Assembly: GCF_024139115.2 (NCBI RefSeq)
Contig: NC_085140.1
Span: forward strand, 44,052,180 to 44,116,179
Reading direction: 5' to 3'
Origin: Armigeres subalbatus
Taxonomy: Eukaryota > Arthropoda > Insecta > Diptera > Culicidae
DNA length: 64,000 nt
The notes below the pieces were generated by a model that did not search any database, had not been told where the DNA came from, and saw only the letters and a program-made list of their open reading frames with translations. A program made the translations under genes and the position numbers. This document shows, in pieces, positions 11,390 to 21,064 of the stretch. How positions within the stretch are numbered: the first letter of the stretch is position 1; each line of letters starts with the position of its first letter.

Positions 11390-12010
11390 AACGATTATTG
11401 ATAACTGAGAAGTGAGAAGTAAGAAATGAGAAGTAAGAAATAAGAATTGAGAAGTAAGAGGTAAGAAATGAGAAGTGAAAAAAGTGACGACTGACTTCTT
11501 TCCAACATCTTACATCTTATTGTGCAAAGAGACCAATGAAAATGAGAAATGAAGAGTGAGAACTGATGTGTTTCACTTCTAACTTCTCACTTTTCATTTT
11601 CACTTCTACTTTGGCACTTCTCACTATGCGCAGTGAAAAGCGGGAAATGGGACGTGAAAAGTGAGAAGTAAGACATCTCACTCTTTACTACTCACTTTTT
11701 TAATTTTCATAGGGAAAAATTTCATAAGGGGCGAGAAATAAAGAGTGAGAAGTGATAAATAAGAAATAAGTAGTGAGAAGAAAAAATAAGAAGTGAGAAG
11801 GGAGACGTCTCCTTTCTCGCTTCTTACTCCTCATTTCTCATTTCTCCCTGCGAAGATGCGAAGTGCTAAATAAGAACTGAGTAGAAATAAATTAGTCAAA
11901 AAAAAGGCGTCTCACGTCACATCTATCACTGTGTGAAGAAATAAAGAATGAGAAGTGAGAAATGAGGAGTGCAAAGTGAGAAGTAAGACCTATCACTTTT
12001 TATTATTATT
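11390..12010. repeat. GAGAAGTGA/TCACTTCTC strand-switching microsatellite core
   Basis: Runs of GAGAAGTAAGAAATGAGAAG alternate with their complement (CACTTCTAACTTCTCAC), creating several potential hairpins, for example at 11560-11680 around ACTTCTCACT...AGTGAGAAG. No coding potential. Confidence 0.85.
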
Positions 12011-12044
12011 TTATTTATTATATATTAATATGATCTTTTCGTAC

Positions 12045-12390
12045 TAATGCCTTTTTCGACCATTAGAACAGTTCGGCCCAACGATATTTCGTCTTCATTA
12101 ACTTTTCGGCCAAATGGCTAAAAACACCCATGTTGCCCGAGTTACTTTTTCGGTCAAACTTTTTTCCCGACAAATATTCAATTCTGTCAAGCGATATTCT
12201 CGGTCATATGACTCGTTCAGGCAAATGGTCCCATCTCCTTAACGACTATTTTAGCATTTTAGGCCAAATAAGCTATTTGTCCAAATAATTTTTCCAGCCA
12301 AAACCTATTCCGTTTAATTACATTTCCAGTCAAATGGCCCGTTCTGCCAAACTACCATTTCGGCCTAAATGTATTTATCGATCGGACGTG
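12045..12390. repeat. GGCC-box array, TTCGGCCAAA orientation (right arm of sandwich)
   Basis: Units include GTTCGGCCCAACGAT and TTTTCGGCCAAATGGC. They are inverted relative to the left arm at 11230-11370. Confidence 0.75.
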
Positions 12391-12399
12391 TATTAAATT

Positions 12400-12989
12400 T
12401 TACTTGCTAATTGATTCACTGACCCGCACAATGCAGAACAAGTTATTTCGATGATCTCGCGATCGTTCTGCATGCAATAAGAAACACAATCGCACGGGTA
12501 CCACACAGAAAAATAAATTTCCTAAAGAAAGTTTAAAGTACTCCAAGCTGAGCACAAAGTTTCATTTTTTACCTAACTAGTTCTTTCACTCTCTCTTCTA
12601 TGAATAGTATTACAAAAAGGAAGTTGCATCTACCCAACGTGTCATGTTCCGTGGAAGAAGCCAAATTTTATTTTTATTTTTTATTCATTATTTACATGTT
12701 TGCCAGGTTGCCAGCCAGATTTGAGTTACTCTACCGTAGCTCCGGTTGAGTGGAAATAATATAAATATGTGTTGATGTCGATTACAATTTATCATGGGAC
12801 TAATGGCAAAGAAGATATTTGGATATACATATTGAGATGATCCCACAATTATTTCGCGTGGTAGAGGAAACCAATCGAACGCGCACTTGTCCATCTACTA
12901 TTTAAATAGAGCCTAAAAACGTTTGCCTTTTATGGCATATTATTCTCTCATATAAATCTAATATATTAGATCTTGGGAAACTGTATTAT
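12400..12989. other. No gene seen
   Basis: Unique AT-rich sequence. A short open frame at 12688-12894 (minus) has no recognisable domain. Confidence 0.55.
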
Positions 12990-13076
12990 GGGGTGATTCA
13001 AATATGACATCAACTATTTTGTGAGATTTTTAGACTCCCCTCCCTCTCCCCACTGTCAAGCTTTTGTGTATACTTA

Positions 13077-13306
13077 GGGTCTGTCTCAATTGGATAATTA
13101 AACTGAAATTAAACTTTAAAGTGACACTTCAATAATTATCGAATAACCCTGCTCGCAGAGCAAGATTACTTTTGACAGATATCTAATCATTTTCCATCGA
13201 TGTCTTATTGGAATTGCTGGGTAGCACCAGCCATTCTTATAACGGGGTGTTTTTTTAATTTTCGAACTGACACTTTTAAGTTTAATTCTCCAAATGAGAC
13301 AGACCC
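13077..13306. mobile_element. PIF/Harbinger-like MITE, TTA duplication
   Basis: The 230-bp element has termini GGGTCTGTCTCAATTGGA and TCCAAATGAGACAGACCC, flanked by TTA at 13074-13076 and 13307-13309. A 3-bp TTA duplication with GGG-starting ends is the hallmark of the PIF/Harbinger superfamily. No ORF is present. Inverted similarity extends inward (AATTAAACTTTAAAGTG against CACTTTTAAGTTTAATT). Confidence 0.85.
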
Positions 13307-13315
13307 TTAGCATAT

Positions 13316-13553
13316 AATAATATGTACGGGGAACGGTTCGGGCTTTTAAAAAACACTAACGCGACATTTATTTATTAAACGGATTGATATATTGAATACT
13401 TCTTCACACCTAGACGTCTGAATTACAAAAGAGGACGCGTGGTCGATCGATTGCACCTTTTATAATATTGAACTGCTGATGATGCAGATTCCTTGGTGAC
13501 CGGATGTTTATAGCTGATGTAGCAATGGATCGATGGTTGGCCTGGATGTAACT
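13316..13553 (-). repeat. 3' LTR of the errantivirus
   Basis: This 238-bp copy matches 20348-20584 apart from one extra A (near 13351) and one C/A difference near 13405. In sense direction it starts AGTTACATCC. A TATA box (TATAAAAGG, about 13457-13465 on the plus strand) and AATAAATAAA polyadenylation words (about 13366-13376) are visible. Confidence 0.92.
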
Positions 13554-13692
13554 CCTCGGGGGGGTGAAAAAGTGTCGTCCTCGGCACTCGATTTCCCTTG
13601 ATTATTGCTTCCAGCTCCATGAACTTCCTTGGGTTTAGTTTCTACTGCAGATTTGCGTTTCCTTGGGCGTGAGACATTTTGCCATATCTCAT

Positions 13693-15081
13693 TTACTGAC
13701 CGTCTGAGATAGATAAAATTAGGGTTATTGATATTATCGTTGTTACCGATAATCCTCCGAATAGACTCCAAATTCGTAACTCGTTGTCGAACTGCTTGAG
13801 AGACACGTGATGAAGAAGATTCCTGTTGGCAATCGTGCGGTTGTCTAAAATGGTGATGTTCGGATCCTTTTGTAACCAGTTTTCCATGCGGATGTTGTGG
13901 AGAGCTGTTTGCATGAACTTAGCTTCAGATGTACTTTCCTGTGACGAGAAGGTTAGGTTTTCAAAGGTAACTGTGCAGTTTGAAAATGTTATGATGAAGT
14001 TTCCGGTTAGATTTCGATTATTGGGTCCACAGCTCGATGAGATGAGGTGTTTTTTTTGTGGAATAGTATTTTCGCTGATAAGTTTTCCTTCTGTACGGTA
14101 CTTATCTCTTGTTGCGCAATGAGCTTTGGTTCCCCAGATAAGCGGTTGGATGCAGTTATCTGTAAACTCTTGAACAAATGCGTGTCGTTGCACAAATTCT
14201 GAAGGATGACTAGTAGTAAATAGTGTTTTCCTTGATTTGATTAGAATGTTTGGATAGCTTTTGATTATGATATCGTCGTTGACCAAAGGGAAAATTTGAA
14301 GGATATCGGATTCCTCTGGTTCTAATTGTGGTACGTGTAGTATGTATAGGAGGGTATCTCTACTCACTGCTATCTTTGGTGTGACGAGGTTGATTGCTTC
14401 GTCCGGTAAGTCGACTTTGATTCCTTGTTCCTCTAGCAATAGTCTTATTGTAGTTATTTCCTTCAGCGACAGAATCCTTGTATTGACAGTTAAGGTTTTT
14501 GATAAGAATATAGCATCTTGAATATCCAGCAAAATTTTGTTAATTGTGTCAATGTTTAGAATGGTTATGAGTGTGTCAACCTCATTCAAGATAATTTTAT
14601 TTGAGTACGAATTTTCAACTATCTTATTGACGGTACTTGTTAGGCTTTGTAGTCTCAGGTTAATTTGGTCGTTGATTTGATATTGTTTGTTATTTTCAGC
14701 AATTAAGTCGTTCATTGAGCTGTTAATAATGCGAAGATCCTGTGCGTCAGGGTTTCCAGCAACCCATTTCCATGCCGTTCCGAGTGTGTCCCATCTCTTG
14801 TTCCGGATACTTGAAGTAGGTCGTATTTGTTGAAAATTTGTGTACAGTTCCTGAAGTTTTTGTTTTACTATTTTTTTATACGCCAATGTTGATACTAATT
14901 CCATCGTGATTTCTATATCTGTTAAGTTTAATGGATGAACTAGCTTTGTTGTTCCTGTTTGAATTTTGCATTTGCCATTCTTTAAGATAACAATGGGATC
15001 TTTATTCAAGTGTTTGATTCCTAATTCTTGACAATTTATTCCTATCATAATGAATATCGCTCCGAATACGATGAGTTTCAT
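13693..15081 (-). CDS. env: Errantivirus envelope (Env) glycoprotein, 462 aa
   Basis: This is the membrane glycoprotein of the provirus, by family knowledge the factor for enveloped-particle entry. An N-terminal hydrophobic signal peptide covers about residues 1-18. A furin-type RNKR site is at 93-96 and several N-glycosylation sequons follow (NLT, NRT, NCT, NIT types). A membrane-spanning segment lies at the C-terminus (about 436-460). The small N-terminal and larger C-terminal subunits match the errantivirus layout. The frame stops directly after the membrane segment, so a cytoplasmic tail is nearly absent. The next frame remains open to the LTR (13508-13725) with a basic stretch RPRKRK, which suggests a frameshift near 13715. 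In related viruses env is translated from a spliced mRNA. Any splice here is not established. Confidence 0.85.
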   Translation of the reverse strand: MKLIVFGAIFIMIGINCQELGIKHLNKDPIVILKNGKCKIQTGTTKLVHPLNLTDIEITMELVSTLAYKKIVKQKLQELYTNFQQIRPTSSIRNKRWDTLGTAWKWVAGNPDAQDLRIINSSMNDLIAENNKQYQINDQINLRLQSLTSTVNKIVENSYSNKIILNEVDTLITILNIDTINKILLDIQDAIFLSKTLTVNTRILSLKEITTIRLLLEEQGIKVDLPDEAINLVTPKIAVSRDTLLYILHVPQLEPEESDILQIFPLVNDDIIIKSYPNILIKSRKTLFTTSHPSEFVQRHAFVQEFTDNCIQPLIWGTKAHCATRDKYRTEGKLISENTIPQKKHLISSSCGPNNRNLTGNFIITFSNCTVTFENLTFSSQESTSEAKFMQTALHNIRMENWLQKDPNITILDNRTIANRNLLHHVSLKQFDNELRIWSLFGGLSVTTIISITLILSISDGQ

Positions 15082-15145
15082 CTAGAAGTAATAGAAGATA
15101 GCGGAGAATTGAGTTAGTTATTGTTAGTTGGTTATGATTGTTTAG

Positions 15146-15655
15146 TTAACGTTTCCTCAATCTTTTAATCTTGTTTTTATGTCTTTTTACATTGTTAGAG
15201 TTTACAAAGGTTTTCTGATTTACATTTTTTGCTATGGTTGGGTTAGCCCTTGGTTCGGTTTTAGTTCTAATGTTTGGTATCACGAAAACTTCCTGTTCTT
15301 CCTGAATTACTGGTGGGTCCTCTTTTATTGAATTTTTGTTTAAAATTTTCTGCTGAGCCCTTAACATGTTGGTTTTTGCCTCTTCAAACATCTCCTGAGC
15401 TTTACCTATTATTTCCTCAGAATTACGAGCATTATTTAAATTGAAGACAATCTCTACTGGTTTGAGTTTTGTACTAGAGTGGATGGATTCATTATACAAC
15501 GCAACTGCCAATTTTATTCTTGACTTCACTCCTAAGTTCTGAAATTTGTATTTATTTGAATTATAAATTTCTATAATCGTTGAATGTGCCCTTTCAACTT
15601 GCCCGTTAGCTTCTGAAGAAGACGCGTATTCTAAGCAGCAGCCTAATTGACTCAA
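15146..15655 (-). pseudogene. pol: Errantivirus pol: integrase C-terminal part
   Basis: This 169-codon frame carries the last catalytic Glu of the integrase DDE core in SSEANGQVERAH, followed by the integrase C-terminal region and a basic tail (KRHKNKIKRLRKR). It is separated from the preceding core piece (15652-15858) by one missing T in a homopolymer (A-run on the plus strand, 15654-15658). The first codon shown is therefore not a native start. It is part of the broken pol polyprotein and lies just upstream of env (about 65 bp gap). Confidence 0.85.
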
Positions 15656-15880
15656 AAATTTCTAAGTTGAACTGAGCGGAATGTTGTCTCGTGATCCGTT
15701 ACAATTTTCTTTGGTATTGGGTAACCACTAAAATATTTGCTTAAGGCTTTTTGTACATGGGCCAAGTTTTTTGTCTTAATGGAATGCATTTGTAAATGCT
15801 TCGAGAAAGAGTCGATCAAAGAGAGGAAACTAAATTTAGCTATTATGAAAATGTCCATGTGGACTCTTTCAAAGGGTTAT
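15652..15880 (-). pseudogene. pol: Errantivirus pol: integrase core fragment
   Basis: The fragment holds the first two catalytic acidic positions of the integrase core: Asp in HMDIF, and Asp in VTDHETTF. It sits between two frameshifts, one near 15876-15890 (joining to the zinc-finger piece upstream) and one at the A-run 15654-15658. In family terms this enzyme inserts the proviral DNA. As sequenced it could not be made as one protein. Confidence 0.85.
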
Positions 15881-17038
15881 TGGGCGTGGGGAAATTTTAA
15901 TATTATACGGTTTCCTTTCGTACTTATGTTTATGGCAATGGGGGCATGAATCGGAATAGTTTTTAATAAGTTTTGCCATGTTTGGGAAGAAATAAGATCT
16001 TCTAAGTTGGGCTTCCACTTCGTTGGTACCCCTATGAGCTCTATCGTGTTCGGTTGATATTAACAAGTTTTGTCGTTCTTCACTAACGACATCATCGACT
16101 ATTTTAGAAGTGAAAATAAAATGGTTTTTACTTCCAAAATTCTCCTTGAAACTATCCTGAATAATTTGAAGCATGTCTTCTGGTGCAAGAATGGCTGTTT
16201 GTTTACTATTATGATATCTTTTAAGATATTCAGTTATATTTTCCTTTGAGAATTCTGGTTGTACAATTGTTGTTCTTTGAAAATGTGGAAAAACTGTTTC
16301 AGAAATGACCGTTGTAATTCTAGCTTTTTTAAAAATTAGTTGGTTACGGTAATAATTTATTGGTCGGTCTACATGGTGTATATAGAAGTCGGGCGAGTCG
16401 TCTGCAGAATGAATTGTTTCTGCATCGGATTCTTGGTTATCAGAAGAAGGGGGATTATTTTGACGTGATGAATCATCATCTGAATCGTCACCGGTACCTG
16501 AAATGGAAGAGTTATGATTAATATCAAGTGCATTAACATGTTTTTCATCAGGACGTCTGCTCAATGCGTCCGCCACGACATTAGTCTTTCCTTCTTTATA
16601 TAAAACATCAAAAGAATAGTTTTTCAGATCAAGCGCCCATCGTAAAATTTTATCATTTTTGGAAGAGTTTTTCAGAAACGTTAAGGGTTTATGATCGGTT
16701 AATAATGTAAACTTGACACCGTGAAGATAAGTTTTAAATTTGTTGATAGCCCAAATTATAGCTAAAGCTTCCTTTTCTATTGTAGCATATCTAGATTCGG
16801 CATCATTCAAGGTTCTTGAAGCAAACGCGATTGGTCTTTCTACTGAATCTTGAATCTGGGATAGTACAGCCCCAACGGCGTAATTGGACGCGTCTGTCGT
16901 TAAAATAAATGGTTTCTCGAAATTCGGGTATGCTAACACTTGGTCTGTTGAAATTATTTGTTTTAGAGTTGAAAAAGCTTGAATGTAATTTTGATCCTGT
17001 AAATCGACTGATTCTTCTTTCTTAAGATACTTCGTCAT
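15869..17038 (-). pseudogene. pol: Errantivirus pol: RNase H and integrase zinc finger
   Basis: The 389-codon frame starts in the RT connection. The RNase H domain shows Asp in TTDASNYAVG (about residue 49), Glu in YATIEKEA (about 88-90) and Asp in LLTDHKPL (about 115). An acidic Ser-rich linker (about 185-215) follows, then the integrase HHCC zinc finger (HDRAH...CPHC, about 330-370). It ends at a frameshift near 15880. The upstream junction to RT is also out of frame. Confidence 0.88.
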
Positions 17039-17094
17039 TGGACGGGTTATCTTTGAAAAGTCTTTAATAAATCGACGATAGTAACCGGCTAGAC

Positions 17095-18540
17095 CTAGAA
17101 ATTGCTTAATTTCTTTCTGATTTTCGGTAACGGCCAGCTAATGATTTTCTCTATCTTCTCTCGGGATTTGGTTTCACTCCCTCGCTGGATATAATATGTC
17201 CGAGAAACTCGGTTTCTTTTTAAAAATTCACATTTGTCAAGTTGAATTTTCAAATTGAAATCGGAAAGGCGTTTTAGAACCAGACGAAGGTTCTGTAAAT
17301 GATTTTCCAAATTGTACCCAATAATAACAATATCGTCCAGATAGACGTAACAAATGGAGCCTATATACTCTCCTAGAATATTATTCATCGCTCGCTGAAA
17401 TGTAGCAGGAGCGTTTTTCAAACCAAAAGGCATTCTGTTAAACTCGAAGTGTCCTTTGTCTGTTGAAAAAGCTGTTTTTTCTTTATGAGCTGGGTCCATA
17501 GGAATTTGATGGAACCCGGACTTCAAGTCAATTGTAGTAAAATATACAGATTTTCCGAGATTGTCTAAAATCTCTTCGATCTGGGGCATAGGAAAACGGT
17601 CATCTATTGTTTTTTCGTTTAACTTCCTATAATCAATAACGACTCTAATTTTCTTTTTGCCAGATGCATCTTGTTTTTTAGGTACAACCCATATAGGGGC
17701 AGAGTATGGGCTAACCGATGGTTGAATAATACCATTATCTAACATTTCTCGAATTTGTTCTTCAACATCTTTTTTGAAGTGATGTGGATATCTATAACTT
17801 TTAGTATAAATAGGGTTATCATCTGAAGTAATAATTTTATGTTTTAAAGCAGTTGTTGCAGAAAGTTGTTCGCCTTCTTTCAACATAGTTGCTTGATTAT
17901 CATGAAGAACTGCTAAAAGTTTTGAAATTTCCAGAGGAGACAGATGGTCACTTCTTATAAAAGATTTGATGTTTTCTTTTGAAATAGTTCTTTCATTTGG
18001 AATCGGTACAGGTTGCAGTGTTTCAAAGTTGTTGACTGATAACGAAAGTTTTCCTAGGGTTTTCAGTTTAGGTTTTGTCGACAAAATTTTTATTGTACTT
18101 CTAGAGTTTTGAGCTCGATAGAGTCCTGGTTCAATAAATGTTCCATTGCAAAGTTTTTGAAACGTGGGGACAAACCAGTCGCCGTTGTTATTTGTCTGAA
18201 TAGATACGAAATGACTGTAAAGCTGTTTGGCTGGGAAGAATTTTGAATACGAGAATTGTTTGTCTTGCAATGTAATGGTTTCCTTTTCATAATCAAGATG
18301 AGCCTTCAGTTTTGCGAGTGTTTCAGACCCAATGAGTCCATCAAAGAAGTAATGAAATTTCAGTACGTAAAATGGAAGAGGTTTAAAAGCACCATTGAAA
18401 AAGTCAATAATTCCTTTCTGGTTCACATTAGTTTTTCCTTTGATATTTTTAATTGTTGTTTCTGGTATGGTAATGGTTTTCTCTAAAATTTCTGGTTCAA
18501 TTATGTTTTTATTCGCTCCTGAATCAATTAAAATATTCAA
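17095..18540 (-). pseudogene. pol: Errantivirus pol: protease and reverse transcriptase
   Basis: The 481-codon frame opens with the aspartic protease motif ILIDSGAN (DSG at about residues 6-8). Then comes RT: VIDYRKLN (about 301-308), catalytic Asp in TIDLKSGFHQ (about 338) and YVYLDD (398-403). Near its end the frame changes three times within 110 bp (about 17214-17222, 17152-17164, 17111-17130). The conserved RT thumb sequence can be followed only by hopping frames. The frame is open upstream past the listed start and overlaps the end of gag in the -1 phase, consistent with gag-pol frameshifting near 18600 (A-run after AATC). The listed first codon is TTG, so it is not a real initiation site. 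Confidence 0.88.
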
Positions 18541-18587
18541 CGACTGTTTTGTTCTAGTGTGTGTTTGTTTCTAGTAGGGGAGTTAAT

Positions 18588-19844
18588 TCAAACTGGTTTT
18601 TGATTTGTAGGCACCCAATGAAAATTTAAGTCCAATTCATTTTCGGATTCAGTATCTGATTGCGGATTATTCAAATTATCTTCTTCTATCATTTCATGGT
18701 TGTTAATTATGTGTTTGTTCATAGTTAGTCGACTCCGTGTCGTGGTTGTGTCCATTGGTTCTGTATTCCGTTCAAATTTGTTTGGTTTGTATTCCGTTTT
18801 TCCCTCTGTACCGTGATTTTGTGGGTGCGGTTTCGAATAATTTTTAAATGGTTTTGAATGCTTATTCGTGTCCGTCATGTATGAGGCGGTCAACTCTTTC
18901 GATTTAAATTTACAAAGGAATGCATAAGCATCCTCTATATCCGTAGGCCTTGCAGCTTGTGCATAGCCGAAGTACGGTTCTTTGAGACCTGCTATGAAGG
19001 CAGCGAGGCCATCTTCCTCTATAAACATGTTTATAGCCTGCCAGTTGTCTTTATAAGTTTGCTTTTGTTTAGCTAAATTTTTTATACATTGTATGATGTC
19101 TTTGGTTTTCTGGTAGTATCTTTGAATAGATATACCATCCACCATTTTGTTTTGCCAAAGTTGGCATTTGTAGGTCGAAAGCTCCTGTCGATCACCAAGA
19201 GCATTCATCAACACATCTTTTATCGAATCGAATTCGACTGGGTTACCGGCTAGACACAGTATGTCTTTTGCCTTCCCTTGAATTTTATTAGTCACCGCGG
19301 TGACGTACATTTGAAATAAAGTGTCATCGACACGTGGTTTGAAAAGATTTAGTGTATTTTCTGCCGTTTGCAGCCAGGCAGATAACTGTTTACGGTTGCC
19401 GTCGAAAACCGGCAACGATTTTATTGGATCAGGTATCTTAAACAAATAGTCTAAGTCACCCCGATTTAGAGGTTGTTGCACTATGGGTTGTGTCGCACTT
19501 GACGACGAAGAAGCACCAGAAGATACTCCGGTTACATTGCGAATAGCGGCATCGTGTTCGCTTTGCTTGGCATCCAATCGGTTGATTGTATCCATCATAG
19601 CACTAAGTTGCTGAGTAATCAACTCGAGCAGGTTAATTTGGTTATCGTTGGACATGGCCATGTTCATTTGTCCTAATGATATATCAAGGCCTTGAATTGG
19701 AACGTGCGAAAATTCAGCTGATTCTACCGAATCGTTATCCGATTCACTACTTGATTCGGAAACTGATCGCTTTTTGTTCCTGTTTTTCAGTAACGCCCTA
19801 GTGATTTCCAAGGCACTTTTGCCTTTGCTAGGAATCTTAGGCAT
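18588..19844 (-). CDS. gag: Errantivirus Gag, 418 aa
   Basis: This is the capsid/nucleocapsid precursor. The start at 19844 is the first ATG after the leader. The protein has a Ser/Asp-rich acidic segment (about 28-45), a Ser run (about 110-118), a capsid-like helical core (about 135-320, with SLPVFDGNRKQLSAWLQTAE) and a Lys/Asn-rich tail. It has no CCHC zinc knuckle, as is typical of errantiviruses. The frame is intact. It ends NQKPV and pol continues in the -1 frame across this point. Its neighbours are the long leader upstream and protease-RT downstream. The gag identity comes from position and composition, because Gag is poorly conserved. Confidence 0.85.
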   Translation of the reverse strand: MPKIPSKGKSALEITRALLKNRNKKRSVSESSSESDNDSVESAEFSHVPIQGLDISLGQMNMAMSNDNQINLLELITQQLSAMMDTINRLDAKQSEHDAAIRNVTGVSSGASSSSSATQPIVQQPLNRGDLDYLFKIPDPIKSLPVFDGNRKQLSAWLQTAENTLNLFKPRVDDTLFQMYVTAVTNKIQGKAKDILCLAGNPVEFDSIKDVLMNALGDRQELSTYKCQLWQNKMVDGISIQRYYQKTKDIIQCIKNLAKQKQTYKDNWQAINMFIEEDGLAAFIAGLKEPYFGYAQAARPTDIEDAYAFLCKFKSKELTASYMTDTNKHSKPFKNYSKPHPQNHGTEGKTEYKPNKFERNTEPMDTTTTRSRLTMNKHIINNHEMIEEDNLNNPQSDTESENELDLNFHWVPTNQKPV

Positions 19845-19859
19845 TAACTAAAACTTTAG

Positions 19860-20335
19860 TAATTTGTTTGCAGAAACACACGTTCTCTTAGAACTCGTGT
19901 GATTTCTCAGAACAGCAATTCTCTTAGAACTTTGCCAATTCTGTTTGGGAGGTAGCTTCCCTTAGAACTGCCACTTTCCCGGTGATAAACTAAATTAAAC
20001 ACTGCTCAATTATGATTTATCACGATGAAATTAAACTCTCTCTTGGAACGGTTCAATTTCAAATTGGTAAATGGAACTTGGATATGAGTTGTTCACGTCT
20101 CTCTAAGAACGCGCGAAGTACACCATAGAGCACAAATTTCACTTACCTTGTTTTGCTGTCGTGGGGGGGTCGCGGTTCTCTGTGGTCCGTGTCGCGCGGT
20201 GAGGCCTCAACTCCAGTACACCCTCGATGACACCAGATACTTTCACTTCACTGCACAGTAAAATTACTCGCGGACCTACTCTAGGATTTAAGAATCCTAA
20301 TAAACACTGTTTTTCACGCACGGGCACAGATACCG
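19860..20335 (-). promoter_or_regulatory. Errantivirus 5' leader with repeated GTTCTAAGAGA motif
   Basis: The noncoding leader lies between primer-binding site and gag. On the plus strand the word CTCTTAGAAC or a close variant occurs six times: about 19884-19894, 19904-19913, 19919-19930, 19958-19968, 20037-20048 and 20099-20110. In gypsy a leader repeat array binds Su(Hw) and acts as an insulator. Here the motif differs and the role (insulator, packaging or enhancer) is only inferred. Confidence 0.6.
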
Positions 20336-20348
20336 GACGGCTGCGCCA
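20330..20348 (-). other. Primer-binding site (tRNA-Ser-like)
   Basis: Directly after the 5' LTR the sense strand reads TGGCGCAGCCGTCCGG. The TGGCGCAG(T/C)CG form is the tRNA-Ser type seen in several errantiviruses. Its first T overlaps the last base of the LTR. Confidence 0.7.
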
Positions 20349-20584
20349 ATAATATGTACGGGGAACGGTTCGGGCTTTTAAAAACACTAACGCGACATTT
20401 ATTTATTAAACGGATTGATATATTGAATACTTCTTAACACCTAGACGTCTGAATTACAAAAGAGGACGCGTGGTCGATCGATTGCACCTTTTATAATATT
20501 GAACTGCTGATGATGCAGATTCCTTGGTGACCGGATGTTTATAGCTGATGTAGCAATGGATCGATGGTTGGCCTGGATGTAACT
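20348..20584 (-). repeat. 5' LTR of the errantivirus
   Basis: This 237-bp copy is nearly identical to 13316-13553. The sense strand starts AGTT and carries TATAAAAGG (about 20488-20496 on the plus strand) and AATAAATAAA. The ATAT duplication follows at 20585-20588. Confidence 0.92.
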
Positions 20585-20889
20585 ATATGTTCTTTTACAA
20601 AATCTTAGACTACCTCCACTCACCCCCCAAAACATATGACGCCATTTTTGAACGACCGCTATGTTTCTCATTGTTTACTTTTGTACTCAGGCCAGCGTAA
20701 ATAATTTTTACGTGAACGACCACCCAGCCAGCGGATTGCAAACATGTAACAGAACCTTGCAAAATCTATGTCTTTTTTATGTCAAGATTTTATACAAAAT
20801 TGCAAAATTATATTTTTGAGTGGAGCAGAAACAGATGACACTTTGATTCAAATAATGTTTATACAACTTAGTACAACGTTTTTTTCGCG

Positions 20890-21062
20890 GAAGGGTCGTT
20901 TGGTCAAAACCCATCTGGCCGAAAAAGCCATTTGGCCGAATTGGACATTAGGCCAAATAGGACATTTGGCTAATTACGACATTAGGCCGAATACGACATT
21001 CGGCCGAATAGGTTATTTGACCAAACAGATCATTTGGCTGAGCAGGACATTTGGCCGAATAG
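20890..21062. repeat. GGCC-box array, TTTGGCCGAA orientation (left arm of sandwich)
   Basis: The units are regular here: CATTTGGCCGAATAGGA-like, period about 17-19 bp. Inverted relative to 21365-21700. Confidence 0.85.
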
Positions 21063-21064
21063 GT

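Larger units (their letters stand above)
13316..20584 (-). mobile_element. Endogenous retrovirus of gypsy/errantivirus type
   Basis: The 7269-bp provirus is on the minus strand with two LTRs and the target duplication ATAT (13312-13315, 20585-20588). Order in sense direction: 5' LTR, primer-binding site, leader, gag, pol (protease, RT, RNase H, integrase), env, 3' LTR. A 4-bp AT duplication, LTRs beginning AGTT, a Gag without a zinc knuckle and a separate env all fit Ty3/gypsy errantiviruses. The LTRs differ by one substitution and one A in a homopolymer, implying recent insertion. Even so, pol carries about five frameshifts. No purine tract is evident just upstream of the 3' LTR. The sense strand there has a C-run (13557-13563 on the plus strand as G). 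Confidence 0.93.
12990..20659. mobile_element. Host MITE of a three-level nest (3-bp TSD TAT), split copy
   Basis: The left piece 12990-13076 begins GGGGTGATTCAAATATGAC. A 6-bp piece is left at 13310-13315, and the right piece 20589-20659 ends TTTTTGAACGACCGC. Together they give about 164 bp and align in order with the intact 157-bp MITE at 42070-42226 read in reverse. The flanks are TAT at 12987-12989 and 20660-20662, a 3-bp target duplication. The other copy has TCA on both sides, also 3 bp. Two later insertions separate the pieces: a TTA-flanked MITE and the errantivirus. Confidence 0.8.

Noticed and set aside
11390..12010. CRISPR-like regularly spaced repeats
   Set aside because: The repeats are degenerate, lack unique equal-length spacers, and this is a eukaryotic sequence.
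13826..14122. Plus-strand open frame of 98 codons
   Set aside because: It is antisense to the errantivirus Env coding frame and has no domain.
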